Both the position numbers and the translations under genes were made by a program. From NCBI RefSeq assembly GCF_040833955.1, contig NZ_CP162133.1, forward strand, positions 3,107,501-3,171,500: a DNA stretch of 64,000 bases, written 5' to 3'. The notes beneath the pieces are model-generated. The model saw only the letters and a program-made list of their open reading frames with translations. It had not been told where the DNA came from and made no database searches. Shown here piece by piece: positions 25,936 through 34,601 of this stretch (within the stretch, counting starts at the first letter, position 1; each line of letters starts with the position of its first letter). The DNA is from Leptospira sp. WS60.C2. GTDB lineage: Bacteria; Spirochaetota; Leptospiria; Leptospirales; Leptospiraceae.

Positions 25936-27986
25936 TGCCCGAACAACCCCAAAAACTCCCCCTCACTTCGCATAACCTCACCGAAGACAAACTCCGCATT
26001 CTGAAAGACCACTTCCCTGAAGTCTTTACGGAAGGAAATTTTATCGATTGGGACAGACTTCGCCTAACACTTGGGAGTAACCTCGAATCCGAGGAAGCCA
26101 AAGAACGATTTGGCCTCACTTGGCCTGGCAAACGAAACTGTTTTAAGGCCATCCAATCTCCTACCACAGCGACCCTCCTCCCCGACCGCGAGGCCTCTGT
26201 GGACTTTGACTCTACAGAAAACCTCTACATCGAAGGGGACAATTTGGAAGTTTTGAAACTCTTACAAAAGTCCTACCTCGGCAAGGTCAAGATGATCTAC
26301 ATCGACCCACCTTACAATACAGGAAACGATTTTGTCTACCCCGATGACTACACCGAATCCCTCAAAACCTATTTGGAATATACGGGGCAAGTGGATGCTG
26401 GGGGCCGCAAATTTACGAATAACAGTGATACCACGGGACGTTTCCATTCCAAATGGTTGAATATGATGTATCCCAGGCTCTTCCTGGCTCGAAACCTCCT
26501 CCGGGAAGATGGGGTCATCTTTATCTCTATCGACGACACCGAAGTCGCCCACTTACGCAAGGTATGCGATGAGATTTTTGGGGAAGAGAATTTTGTAGCT
26601 CAGTTTATTTGGAAACGTCGATCCAATGCAGATAATCGAAATCAAAACAATGTTTCCGTTGATCATGAATATCTGATTTCTTATGCGAAATCTGATACTT
26701 TAGTTTTAAAAGGCCAATTGATTGATCAATCAAAATATACGAATCCAGACAATGATCCGAGAGGGCCTTGGGCAAGTATCGATTTAAGTGGACTTGCCAC
26801 TGCCCAACAGAGACCAAATTTACATTTTAATCTCATTGATCCTTCTACAGGTATTAGCTATCCTCCAAATCCAAACAGGGGATGGTCAAAATCAAAACCT
26901 GTCATTGATAAAATGATCGAAGAGAAACGAATTCTGTTTCCTAAATCTCCAGAAGGTCGACCAAGAGAAAAAAAATTTCTAAGTGATCTTAGAAGTGAAA
27001 CAACTGGATTCTCTAGCTGGCTTGATAGCCAAGTAGTTGGTTATACAACTGCGGGTACTCGCGAAGTAACTGAAATATTTGAAAACAAAGCTTTTGATTT
27101 TCCGAAACCTTCTGCACTCATAAAACAATTTTTAGCTCAATCTACATCCTCCCCTGACGACATCATCCTGGACTTCTTTTCCGGTTCTGCCACCACTGCA
27201 CACGCCGTACTGGCGTTAAATGCCGAAGATAGGGGCAATCGAAAATTCATTTTGGTGCAACTCCCCGAACCCACCCGCAAACAAAAAGCCGATGGAACCT
27301 GGGAAGAAACAGAAGCCTCCCGTGCGGGTTTTTCGACCATTTCTGAAATTGGAATGGAACGAATCCGTAAAGTGATTGCGAAATTAAAAGCAGAAACATC
27401 CGAAGAAGGATCCAATGGTGGCAAACAATCGGTTAGGGTAAAGGTGAAGGCATACCAAGTAAAAAAAGACGAGGCACCTTCCTTGGCTTTCGAGGAAACC
27501 TCCAACCAACTAACGCATAACGGGGGGGGTACAGAAAGGTCGCTTAAATCCCAGGATTTGGGCTTTCGGGTGTTTCGCCTCGCACCCAGCAACTTTCCTG
27601 TTTGGAATGGAAATTTGGAAAAAACCAAAGAGGCGCTCGAAGAGGCACTTTTTGCTTCGCCAGTTTTTCCGACCACAAACCCCATCCATGGCACAGAAGA
27701 AGCCATCCTATTTGAGGTACTCCTCAAATCAGGGATTGAACGAGCACTTGCCACCAATGAAATCAAAGAAGAGACAATTGTCGGACAAAAGGTCTTCATC
27801 GCCTACGACTCCGCCTACTATGTGTTAGGCAAATCTCACACCGCAGAAGTTTTTGATGAAATCATGAAACGAAAACCCTCAAGGGTGATCGCCAGAGAAT
27901 CGGGTTTTTCGGGAAATGATGTTCTGAAAGCCAATGTACATGCCCAGTTCAAACAGATGAAAGATGTTCAGTTTGTGGTGGTGTAG
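25935..27986 (+). CDS. mod: Type III restriction-modification methyltransferase Mod
   Basis: A 683-residue DNA adenine-N6 methyltransferase. The catalytic motif IV, MIYIDPPYNTGNDFVY, lies near residue 118, ahead of the SAM-binding motif I (ILDFFSGSATTAHAV) near residue 410. This order is the beta class, usual for type III Mod. The target-recognition region between them, about residues 218-402, is clearly more AT-rich at DNA level than the flanks, as expected for a swapped module. Mod should methylate one strand of a short asymmetric site and guide Res to the same site. The ATG overlaps the hicB stop, and res begins immediately after the Mod stop. Confidence 0.93.
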   Translation: MPEQPQKLPLTSHNLTEDKLRILKDHFPEVFTEGNFIDWDRLRLTLGSNLESEEAKERFGLTWPGKRNCFKAIQSPTTATLLPDREASVDFDSTENLYIEGDNLEVLKLLQKSYLGKVKMIYIDPPYNTGNDFVYPDDYTESLKTYLEYTGQVDAGGRKFTNNSDTTGRFHSKWLNMMYPRLFLARNLLREDGVIFISIDDTEVAHLRKVCDEIFGEENFVAQFIWKRRSNADNRNQNNVSVDHEYLISYAKSDTLVLKGQLIDQSKYTNPDNDPRGPWASIDLSGLATAQQRPNLHFNLIDPSTGISYPPNPNRGWSKSKPVIDKMIEEKRILFPKSPEGRPREKKFLSDLRSETTGFSSWLDSQVVGYTTAGTREVTEIFENKAFDFPKPSALIKQFLAQSTSSPDDIILDFFSGSATTAHAVLALNAEDRGNRKFILVQLPEPTRKQKADGTWEETEASRAGFSTISEIGMERIRKVIAKLKAETSEEGSNGGKQSVRVKVKAYQVKKDEAPSLAFEETSNQLTHNGGGTERSLKSQDLGFRVFRLAPSNFPVWNGNLEKTKEALEEALFASPVFPTTNPIHGTEEAILFEVLLKSGIERALATNEIKEETIVGQKVFIAYDSAYYVLGKSHTAEVFDEIMKRKPSRVIARESGFSGNDVLKANVHAQFKQMKDVQFVVV

Positions 27987-30900
27987 ATGAAAATCCATTT
28001 TGAAAACCTCCAGTTCCAGGAAGAGGCCACAAATGCCACCTTATCCTTGTTTGAAGGCATGGAAAAAAATCCCAGTGGATTTTCCTTTGCCCTCTCGGGC
28101 GAAAAAGGCTCTCTCTTTCAAAATGAATTGGGATTTGGAAATGCACTTCCCCTTTCCGAAGATTCCCTTTTTGAAAATTTGCAGAAGGTGCAGGATCGGT
28201 ACTCGTTAGAGGCGACAACCAAAGAACAATTTGAAACCGATGGGCTTCGGTTTACCATCGAGATGGAAACGGGAACGGGAAAAACCTATGTTTATCTCAA
28301 CACCATCCTTTCCTTACACAAAACCTATGGTTGGTCCAAGTTCATCATCATTGTTCCTTCCATTGCCATCAAAGAAGGGGTCATGAAAACTCTGGAGATG
28401 ACAGCCGAACACTTTCGGGAGAAATTCGGCATTCCCCTGGTCAAAGGAAGTACGTACAGTTTGTACCAAGGCACATTCCCATCCTCTCTTCGTAATTTTG
28501 CTTCCACCAACCAATTGCAAATCCTTGTGATGAACATCCAAGCCTTCAATAAGGATTCCAATATCATCCACAAAGAAATGGATGAATTGAATGGCGAAAA
28601 ACCGATCAATTTCATTCGCTCAGCAAAACCAATCCTTATCATCGATGAACCCCAATCGGTCGACAATACAGACCTTGCCAAAAAGGCCATCGCCGAACTG
28701 GATCCCCTTTTCCAATTGCGGTATTCGGCAACCCCACGCACACGCTACAACCCGATCTTTCGATTGGGACCTGTGGAAGCATTCCAGAAAAAGCTCGTGA
28801 AACGCATCCAAATCCGCTCTCTCGAAGTCACAGGCACAGAAAACGCACCTTACATCCGTTTGGAATCTACGGAAGGCAAACCAGGTGCTGGGTTTTCTGC
28901 GACCATCACCGCCAATGCCAGCACCAAAGGCAAAATTTCTGAAAAGCGGATCAAAGTCAAAAAGGACGACAACCTAAGCGTCAAAACGGAAAATTCGCAT
29001 TATGAAGGTTATGTTGTAGATACTATCAGCATCGAACCAGGAAACGAATACCTTCGTTTTACCAATGGCACGACTCTCTTTTTGGGAAAGGCAATCGGCT
29101 CACTCGATTCCGTAGTCCAAGACGAACGTATCAAAGAAACCATCAAAGCCCATTTGGAAAAAGAAATCCAACTCAAACGAATTGGAGTCGAGGCAAAGGT
29201 TCTGAGTCTTTTTTTCTTAGATCGTGTTTCCAATTACCGAGAGTATAATCCCGATGGAACCACAAACCTGGGTAAGTATGGAAAAGTCTTTGAAGCGGCG
29301 TATTTGGAACTCATCCAAAAACCAGAATTTTCTGAATTACAACTTCCGTCCGTCGAACAGGTGCATAACGGTTATTTTTCAGGAGACAAAAAGAAAAAAG
29401 GAAAAGAAGAGATCATCGAATGGAAAGACACCAAAGGGGATGGCGCCAAAGACGATGATACCTATGCCCTCATCATGAGAGACAAAGAACGCCTTCTTGA
29501 TCCTGCCGAACCTCTTCGTTTTATCTTTTCCCATTCCGCCCTACGAGAAGGATGGGACAATCCAAATGTCTTCCAAATTTGCACCTTACTGGATACCAAA
29601 TCCGAATTCACCAAACGGCAACAAATCGGTCGAGGCATGCGTCTTCCTGTTGATACAAAAGGAAATCGAATCCAAAATGATGCTATCAACCAACTCAGCG
29701 TCATCGTACATGAAAGTTATGCGAAGTTTGTAGACGACTTACAAAAAGAATACAAAGAAGAATCGGGCATCGAATTTGGAAAAATCCAGGCGCACCAATT
29801 CATGGAACTGATTTCTGGATTTGTTACCGAAGCAACTACACCAAAAGAAAAGCGAAAGGCGTCAGAGGATCTATTTTCTATTTTAAAGAAACTGGGTTAT
29901 CTCAACGAAAAAGGGAATTTTACAACCTTACTGGAAAATGCGTTTTTGCGACCAGGTGACTTTGTTTTGGAAGGGGATTTTGTAGGTCGGGAAGAAGTGA
30001 TTTTGGAATGGCTCCGAGGTCTCAATATCCAAACCTTTGTGCAGACCAAACGAGAACCAAACAAAATCAAAAAGAACGACCACCTCTGGAACCACCCTGA
30101 ATTTTGGAAACTTTGGGACATCATCAAACAAAAAACGATCTATCGCTTCCAGTTTGATTCGGACTCAATCCGGAAAGAAGCAGTTCGTCGCATCCGAGAA
30201 ATCAAATGTGAACCAATGAAAGTCATCACATCCTTTGCACAAGGAACCGTTGCCCAAGGGGGAATCTCGGCAAAAGAAATCCGCGATCGGGAAACTAGGG
30301 ATGTTGTTAGCCCTTTTGCACTACCCGATCCACTCGAATACCTGCAAAAAGAAACCGATCTCACGCGCGAAACTCTGAAAACCATTTTGAAAGAATCAAA
30401 CTCGTTAGGTGAGTTTATTAAAAATCCGCAAGATTATTTGGAAAGGTCATCCCAACATATCAAGGAAGTGATTCGAGAGATTGGTATTCGAAATGGTCTC
30501 GAATACATCCCACTTCCTGATACCTATTGGGAACAGTGGAATACCACCGAACCAATCTTTGTCGAGTATAAAGAAGTTGCTTCGGATACCGTAGAAACAA
30601 AAAGCCACGGTCTCTACGAAAAGATGGAAACGGACAGTGACACAGAAATCCGTTTTGCCAAAGAACAAGAAGCCTCAAGCACCGTTCAAGTGTTTACAAA
30701 ACTACCTCGTCGGTTTACTGTCCCCACTCCTGTCGGCAATTACAATCCTGATTGGGCCATCGTCGTCAAAGAAGAGAATGCTGGCACAGAACGATTTCTT
30801 TATTTTGTAAAGGAAACAAAAGGTTACACTTCCTTCGATGAAATTCGGTCAGAAGAAGAAAAACAAAAAATCAACTCCGCCAAAAAACATTTTGAAGTTG

Positions 30901-31031
30901 TCTTTGATTCTTACAAGAAACGAAAATCTGCCGAAACGAAATCAACTTCAGATCAGGAAAAGAAACAACATCATTTTGAATTCAAGGTTGTATTGGGAAC
31001 AGGAAAACCGGATAACCCATTTAAGGAATAA
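27987..31031 (+). CDS. res: Type III restriction endonuclease Res subunit
   Basis: A 1014-residue DEAD-like ATPase and nuclease. Walker A is METGTGKTYVYL near residue 93, the Walker B box is LIIDEPQSVD near residue 217, and helicase motif VI is QQIGRGMRLP near residue 550. Near the C-terminus VGNYNPDWAIVV and LYFVKETKG form a PD-D-ExK nuclease core, so cleavage activity is expected to be intact. With Mod it would cut DNA carrying unmethylated sites in opposite orientation. It begins the base after the mod stop, so both are one transcript. Length is typical of the family. The 49 bp to the next, convergent gene show no clear terminator. Confidence 0.93.
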   Translation: MKIHFENLQFQEEATNATLSLFEGMEKNPSGFSFALSGEKGSLFQNELGFGNALPLSEDSLFENLQKVQDRYSLEATTKEQFETDGLRFTIEMETGTGKTYVYLNTILSLHKTYGWSKFIIIVPSIAIKEGVMKTLEMTAEHFREKFGIPLVKGSTYSLYQGTFPSSLRNFASTNQLQILVMNIQAFNKDSNIIHKEMDELNGEKPINFIRSAKPILIIDEPQSVDNTDLAKKAIAELDPLFQLRYSATPRTRYNPIFRLGPVEAFQKKLVKRIQIRSLEVTGTENAPYIRLESTEGKPGAGFSATITANASTKGKISEKRIKVKKDDNLSVKTENSHYEGYVVDTISIEPGNEYLRFTNGTTLFLGKAIGSLDSVVQDERIKETIKAHLEKEIQLKRIGVEAKVLSLFFLDRVSNYREYNPDGTTNLGKYGKVFEAAYLELIQKPEFSELQLPSVEQVHNGYFSGDKKKKGKEEIIEWKDTKGDGAKDDDTYALIMRDKERLLDPAEPLRFIFSHSALREGWDNPNVFQICTLLDTKSEFTKRQQIGRGMRLPVDTKGNRIQNDAINQLSVIVHESYAKFVDDLQKEYKEESGIEFGKIQAHQFMELISGFVTEATTPKEKRKASEDLFSILKKLGYLNEKGNFTTLLENAFLRPGDFVLEGDFVGREEVILEWLRGLNIQTFVQTKREPNKIKKNDHLWNHPEFWKLWDIIKQKTIYRFQFDSDSIRKEAVRRIREIKCEPMKVITSFAQGTVAQGGISAKEIRDRETRDVVSPFALPDPLEYLQKETDLTRETLKTILKESNSLGEFIKNPQDYLERSSQHIKEVIREIGIRNGLEYIPLPDTYWEQWNTTEPIFVEYKEVASDTVETKSHGLYEKMETDSDTEIRFAKEQEASSTVQVFTKLPRRFTVPTPVGNYNPDWAIVVKEENAGTERFLYFVKETKGYTSFDEIRSEEEKQKINSAKKHFEVVFDSYKKRKSAETKSTSDQEKKQHHFEFKVVLGTGKPDNPFKE

Positions 31032-31080
31032 TCAGACAACATTCATATAACTTATCCTGTGCGAATACTCCCAAACTCCA

Positions 31081-31665
31081 TTACTTCCACTTCACCGCCA
31101 CCGATTTCCCATCCTGCTTCACCTCAGCGGTCTTTTTTTTCGCATCAATCGATCCAATTGCCTCATACTCAATAGGAAGGAGTAATTTTCCTTTTCGATT
31201 GATGACCCCGTATTTACCACCTAAGATTCGTTTGTGTTCCCCTTCAGGCTTCAACTCACATCCGTTACAAACGATCGCATATCCATTTTCGAAAGGATAA
31301 ACAAAATCATACTGAGCTTCGATGACTTTTTGGCAACGTTCATCATGAAACCCCATTTTTCCATTTTCAACAAACCTAGCAAGAGATTCCACGATATAGT
31401 CAGGCCCATTGTCATATAAAAAACTTTCTAATAAAATTTGGTTCTTGGAATTGATACAGACCCACTTGTTTTTTGAAACCACAAAGGCGACACCTGATTT
31501 GGCAAATTCCATCGCTTGTTCGTATTGGGGTTTGATAACGACTTTCCCCTTTTTGTCTTTAAAACCGTACAGTCCGTTTTCTTCAAAAGAAGTGATCCCT
31601 TTCGATTGAGAAAACAAAGAACTGGCCATCAATAATAACGAAATGCAAAAATATCTTAGGTACAT
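31081..31665 (-). CDS. Exported WG-repeat protein
   Basis: A 194-residue protein with a Sec signal at residues 1-20 (ending LFSQS). The mature part contains WG-type beta-hairpin repeats, for example GLYGFKDKKGKVVIKPQYEQA and GKYGVINRKGKLLLPIEYEAI. Such repeats are common in surface or periplasmic proteins of unknown role. It is 17 bp from the VanX-like gene on the same strand, so the two may be transcribed together, and it converges with res. Confidence 0.78.
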   Translation of the reverse strand: MYLRYFCISLLLMASSLFSQSKGITSFEENGLYGFKDKKGKVVIKPQYEQAMEFAKSGVAFVVSKNKWVCINSKNQILLESFLYDNGPDYIVESLARFVENGKMGFHDERCQKVIEAQYDFVYPFENGYAIVCNGCELKPEGEHKRILGGKYGVINRKGKLLLPIEYEAIGSIDAKKKTAEVKQDGKSVAVKWK

Positions 31666-31682
31666 TAAACTCTCCGCAAAAA

Positions 31683-32396
31683 CTAATTTTCTAATCCTTC
31701 AAAGGGTATGTCCAACACTTCAAATCCATTACATTCCAAAAAATCAAAATGCCACCACTCGGTTTTGTTCACACGAAATCCAAACTGAGATAATCCATGG
31801 ATGAGGGTATCTCGATTTTTTTTGATGATTGGATCAGAAACAGGTGCATCTGCCCAAGCAGCCCTTTCAAAGGAATCATATTTTGTTGGCATTTTGAGTT
31901 CTTGATTTGTTTTTGTATCCACTAAAGTAAGATCAATCGCACAACCTTTGTTATGTCTTGATCCAGTTTTAGGGGAGGCAACATATCTGGTATCTTTTAT
32001 GATTTCATAAAAAGTGACGGTTGCCTGGTAAGGTCTATAGGCATCATAAATTTGGATAGAATACCCATTTTTTAAAAATTCCAATTGGGCTTTCTCTAAG
32101 GCTTCAGCCACAGGTTTTCTGGCAAAGGCTTTGGCTTCTTTATAAATCTTTTGTCCAGTGAAATTATCAGTGGTTGCATATTTGATATTCAATAGAATCC
32201 CAGGAATGGTTTCTAAAGTAACCAACTCTCGATTGGGATCCTTACGTAATGAGGATCTGTATTCCTTTTCTCCAAATACAACTAGTGTTGTTGGTTTTGG
32301 TTCTGCCACTAACGAGGTAGTGATGAAAGCAAAAAATGATAATATTCCCACACAAACAGATGTCCATCTACATTTCATATTCATATCCATAATCAT
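31683..32396 (-). CDS. VanX-like D-Ala-D-Ala dipeptidase (M15 family)
   Basis: A 237-residue zinc peptidase with an N-terminal signal. The first several Met codons leave the start open; one at 32378 gives the neatest signal peptide. Zinc ligands are in GSRHNKGCAIDL (the SxHxxGxAxD motif), and the catalytic Glu with the third ligand lies in EWWHFDF. VanX/DdpX enzymes split D-Ala-D-Ala, either for peptidoglycan turnover or, in van clusters, to remove the vancomycin target. No vanH or vanA ligase is present, so a resistance role is not supported. A VanW-like gene lies directly upstream on the same strand. Confidence 0.88.
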   Translation of the reverse strand: MIMDMNMKCRWTSVCVGILSFFAFITTSLVAEPKPTTLVVFGEKEYRSSLRKDPNRELVTLETIPGILLNIKYATTDNFTGQKIYKEAKAFARKPVAEALEKAQLEFLKNGYSIQIYDAYRPYQATVTFYEIIKDTRYVASPKTGSRHNKGCAIDLTLVDTKTNQELKMPTKYDSFERAAWADAPVSDPIIKKNRDTLIHGLSQFGFRVNKTEWWHFDFLECNGFEVLDIPFEGLEN

Positions 32397-32453
32397 TCTT
32401 CCAAGTTAAATTCCATATGCTTTGTTTGAGAACCATTTCCAATTCAATTGATT

Positions 32454-33335
32454 TCAGCCAGAATTTGAGTCTTTGGATTCTTTAGTGGCTATAAGAGGTT
32501 CGTACATCATCCAAGCGATGTTTTCTGTCACCAATTGGTCCTCGATCAATTCGTTTAACTCCTTTGAGGTCACCTTCCTACGAATGGTATTTCGTCTTGT
32601 ATAACCACCCCAAGGCTCTGCATGGAACGCGTGATAGGATTCATAAACACTATAAGCAAAAGGAATTTCTAAGTCGGTATTCCATTCACCGTATAACTCA
32701 TCTTTTTCGATCCATAATTTCAAAACAAATCTTTGTTTCGTTGTATTTTGAATTTGCAAATCAATGTAATTGTATGACAAAGTCGCACCCGATCCAAAAG
32801 GCAACGTTCGATTGGAATCGGGAAAAATATCAAAACTATGACGCCATCTTTCCTTTACAGTGAGAGGTGTATGTAAACTCATCCAATAGAGCAAATTTGC
32901 CAATTGACAAAGTCCACCCCCAGTCCTTGCAACAAATCCTCCATTCTTTAATTGCATCCCAGGCAAATACCCTTTTCGTTTTGTAGGTTTGCCTACCAAA
33001 TACCAAAACGAAAACACCTGGCCAGGTTCTAAAATCATTCCATTTAACTTTTGTAAGGCAATCGAAAGATTTACTTTTTTATTCTCCTGCAAGAACATCG
33101 GTACATCTTTAAGTTTTCGGTAGATTGGGGAATGGTCTTTGAATACCGAAATTGGAAACTCCAAATCGATCGTTTTGGAATCTAATATTTTAGTCGCAAA
33201 ATGTCTTCTTTCGCATAACCATTGCAAGTATCGTTTCCACTGAAAATAGATTTTTCCTAGAAAAAGTCGAAGTTCCCCTCGGTATACTTTTTTTGGATAC
33301 TGATCCATCGTTTGTCTGCGAAATTTAAATCCCAT
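32454..33335 (-). CDS. VanW-like protein
   Basis: A 293-residue protein with the VanW core: NGMILEPGQVFSFWYLVGKP, then GGFVARTGGGLCQLANLLY and LTVKERWRHSFD. The family is named from vancomycin operons, but most members occur elsewhere and their function is unknown; a role at the cell wall is proposed. The start is set at ATG 33335, which overlaps the upstream gene by 11 bp. An earlier in-frame ATG at 33398 would lie deeper in that gene, and one at 33308 just beyond it is also possible. It is followed by the VanX-like gene. Confidence 0.85.
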   Translation of the reverse strand: MGFKFRRQTMDQYPKKVYRGELRLFLGKIYFQWKRYLQWLCERRHFATKILDSKTIDLEFPISVFKDHSPIYRKLKDVPMFLQENKKVNLSIALQKLNGMILEPGQVFSFWYLVGKPTKRKGYLPGMQLKNGGFVARTGGGLCQLANLLYWMSLHTPLTVKERWRHSFDIFPDSNRTLPFGSGATLSYNYIDLQIQNTTKQRFVLKLWIEKDELYGEWNTDLEIPFAYSVYESYHAFHAEPWGGYTRRNTIRRKVTSKELNELIEDQLVTENIAWMMYEPLIATKESKDSNSG

Positions 33336-34596
33336 AATTCTGTTTTCTTTGTAAAAAGTCAGGACGCTTCCGATATGGATTTTTCCAAGATTTTGCAATT
33401 GGAAGGAGTTTGGAATTTCGTCCTTCTAACCAAATTAGGTAACGATTCCAGTCTGTTTCTAAAACCAATTGGTATTCGCCAAGAGGCTGGATGAAAGAAA
33501 AGATGGGTTTCCCGTTTTCGCTACTTGCATTTAAATTTTCCCTTCGAATCCCATATACCAATCGGTAAACTGTGGATCCAGAGGGAAGCTCAGCCATTGC
33601 TTTTTCATCCGGTACCCAAGACAAACAATCTTTCCGAAACTGAAAATGATAATATTCACAAAAACCATGATGAGCGATAAGCAAACCATTATTAGGAATT
33701 GATGCTGCACGTTCCCCTGGATTCCACATCTCTTCATAAGGATAACGAAACAAATCAGGAGATTGTATCAGTGTTCCAATCCAAAATACAAAACTAAGTG
33801 CGGTAATGAAGTATTGTCTCGGTTGATTGGAAGAGAAAATACCAACAACAACTAAAATGGAAAGGAGAATTCTGAATTGAATATCCGCGAAATGAAATAT
33901 AGGTAAAACCAGTAACAGACCCATGAAGGCGATTGAATTTCTGATCGTTTGGTATTTCTTTGTACTTGTGTTTCCAAAAATCAGATGGTACCAATCCCAT
34001 AATATCCCAAAACCAACCATTCCAAAAGCAGCCTTTAAAGGGAAAGATTTGATATCAAACACCAAACGATTGTTTATATCGCAAAGAAAGTAATGAGGGA
34101 TGATAACAAAACATAGAAAGATGGGGAGATAAAACTTTTTTGGTACCAAAAAAAGACAAACTAACCCAATCCCGAATACCCCCACCATCGTATGAAACCA
34201 AGTGGCTAAGATTAAAAAAAATCCGGAGACACATAAACGCCAGATCTTCTTGTGAATTCTCGTTGAAAACAGAAATGCAAAACTAAAAAGAAGAAATCCA
34301 ATCGCCCAAGCCTGTTTGGGATATAAAAAACCTAATACAAAAACTATCACGTTCGGAAGCACATTCCATTCATTTAGTTGAGTTGTCAGTAGGTATCTAG
34401 CACCTAACAAACTAAAAATGAGCCATAGAACCGTTAGGATTTGAAACATCCATAAACTTTCCTCATTCACCCCAAAAAGACGAAAGAGAAATGAAACAAT
34501 ATGGAAAACTGGGGATCGGTCTGGTGAATGCAATTTCCCTGATTCTAATAGAGAAATTGCTTGGACACCATACCAATAAATATCTTTACCAAACAA
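33325..34596 (-). CDS. Multi-pass membrane protein, GT-C-like, with short N-terminus
   Basis: A 423-residue protein with about nine hydrophobic segments and a C-terminal soluble part of about 110 residues. The N-terminus begins with the loop FGKDIYWYGVQAISLLESG, the type of sequence that in GT-C glycosyltransferases follows the first helix. That first helix is absent, because the open frame upstream (to 34674) has neither a start codon nor a hydrophobic stretch. The TTG at 34596 lies 5 bp after the stop of the discoidin-like gene, suggesting coupling. It is either an unusual short form or N-terminally eroded. Similar in layout to the protein at 4661-6106. Confidence 0.6.
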   Translation of the reverse strand: MFGKDIYWYGVQAISLLESGKLHSPDRSPVFHIVSFLFRLFGVNEESLWMFQILTVLWLIFSLLGARYLLTTQLNEWNVLPNVIVFVLGFLYPKQAWAIGFLLFSFAFLFSTRIHKKIWRLCVSGFFLILATWFHTMVGVFGIGLVCLFLVPKKFYLPIFLCFVIIPHYFLCDINNRLVFDIKSFPLKAAFGMVGFGILWDWYHLIFGNTSTKKYQTIRNSIAFMGLLLVLPIFHFADIQFRILLSILVVVGIFSSNQPRQYFITALSFVFWIGTLIQSPDLFRYPYEEMWNPGERAASIPNNGLLIAHHGFCEYYHFQFRKDCLSWVPDEKAMAELPSGSTVYRLVYGIRRENLNASSENGKPIFSFIQPLGEYQLVLETDWNRYLIWLEGRNSKLLPIAKSWKNPYRKRPDFLQRKQNYGI

Positions 34597-34601
34597 GAGA
34601 G

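Noticed and set aside
22546..27986. DISARM system
   Set aside because: A SNF2 helicase and a methyltransferase are present, but the drmA, drmB and drmC genes are absent and a Res subunit is present instead.
31683..33335. Vancomycin resistance cluster
   Set aside because: Only VanX-like and VanW-like genes are present; the ligase and dehydrogenase that define resistance clusters are absent.
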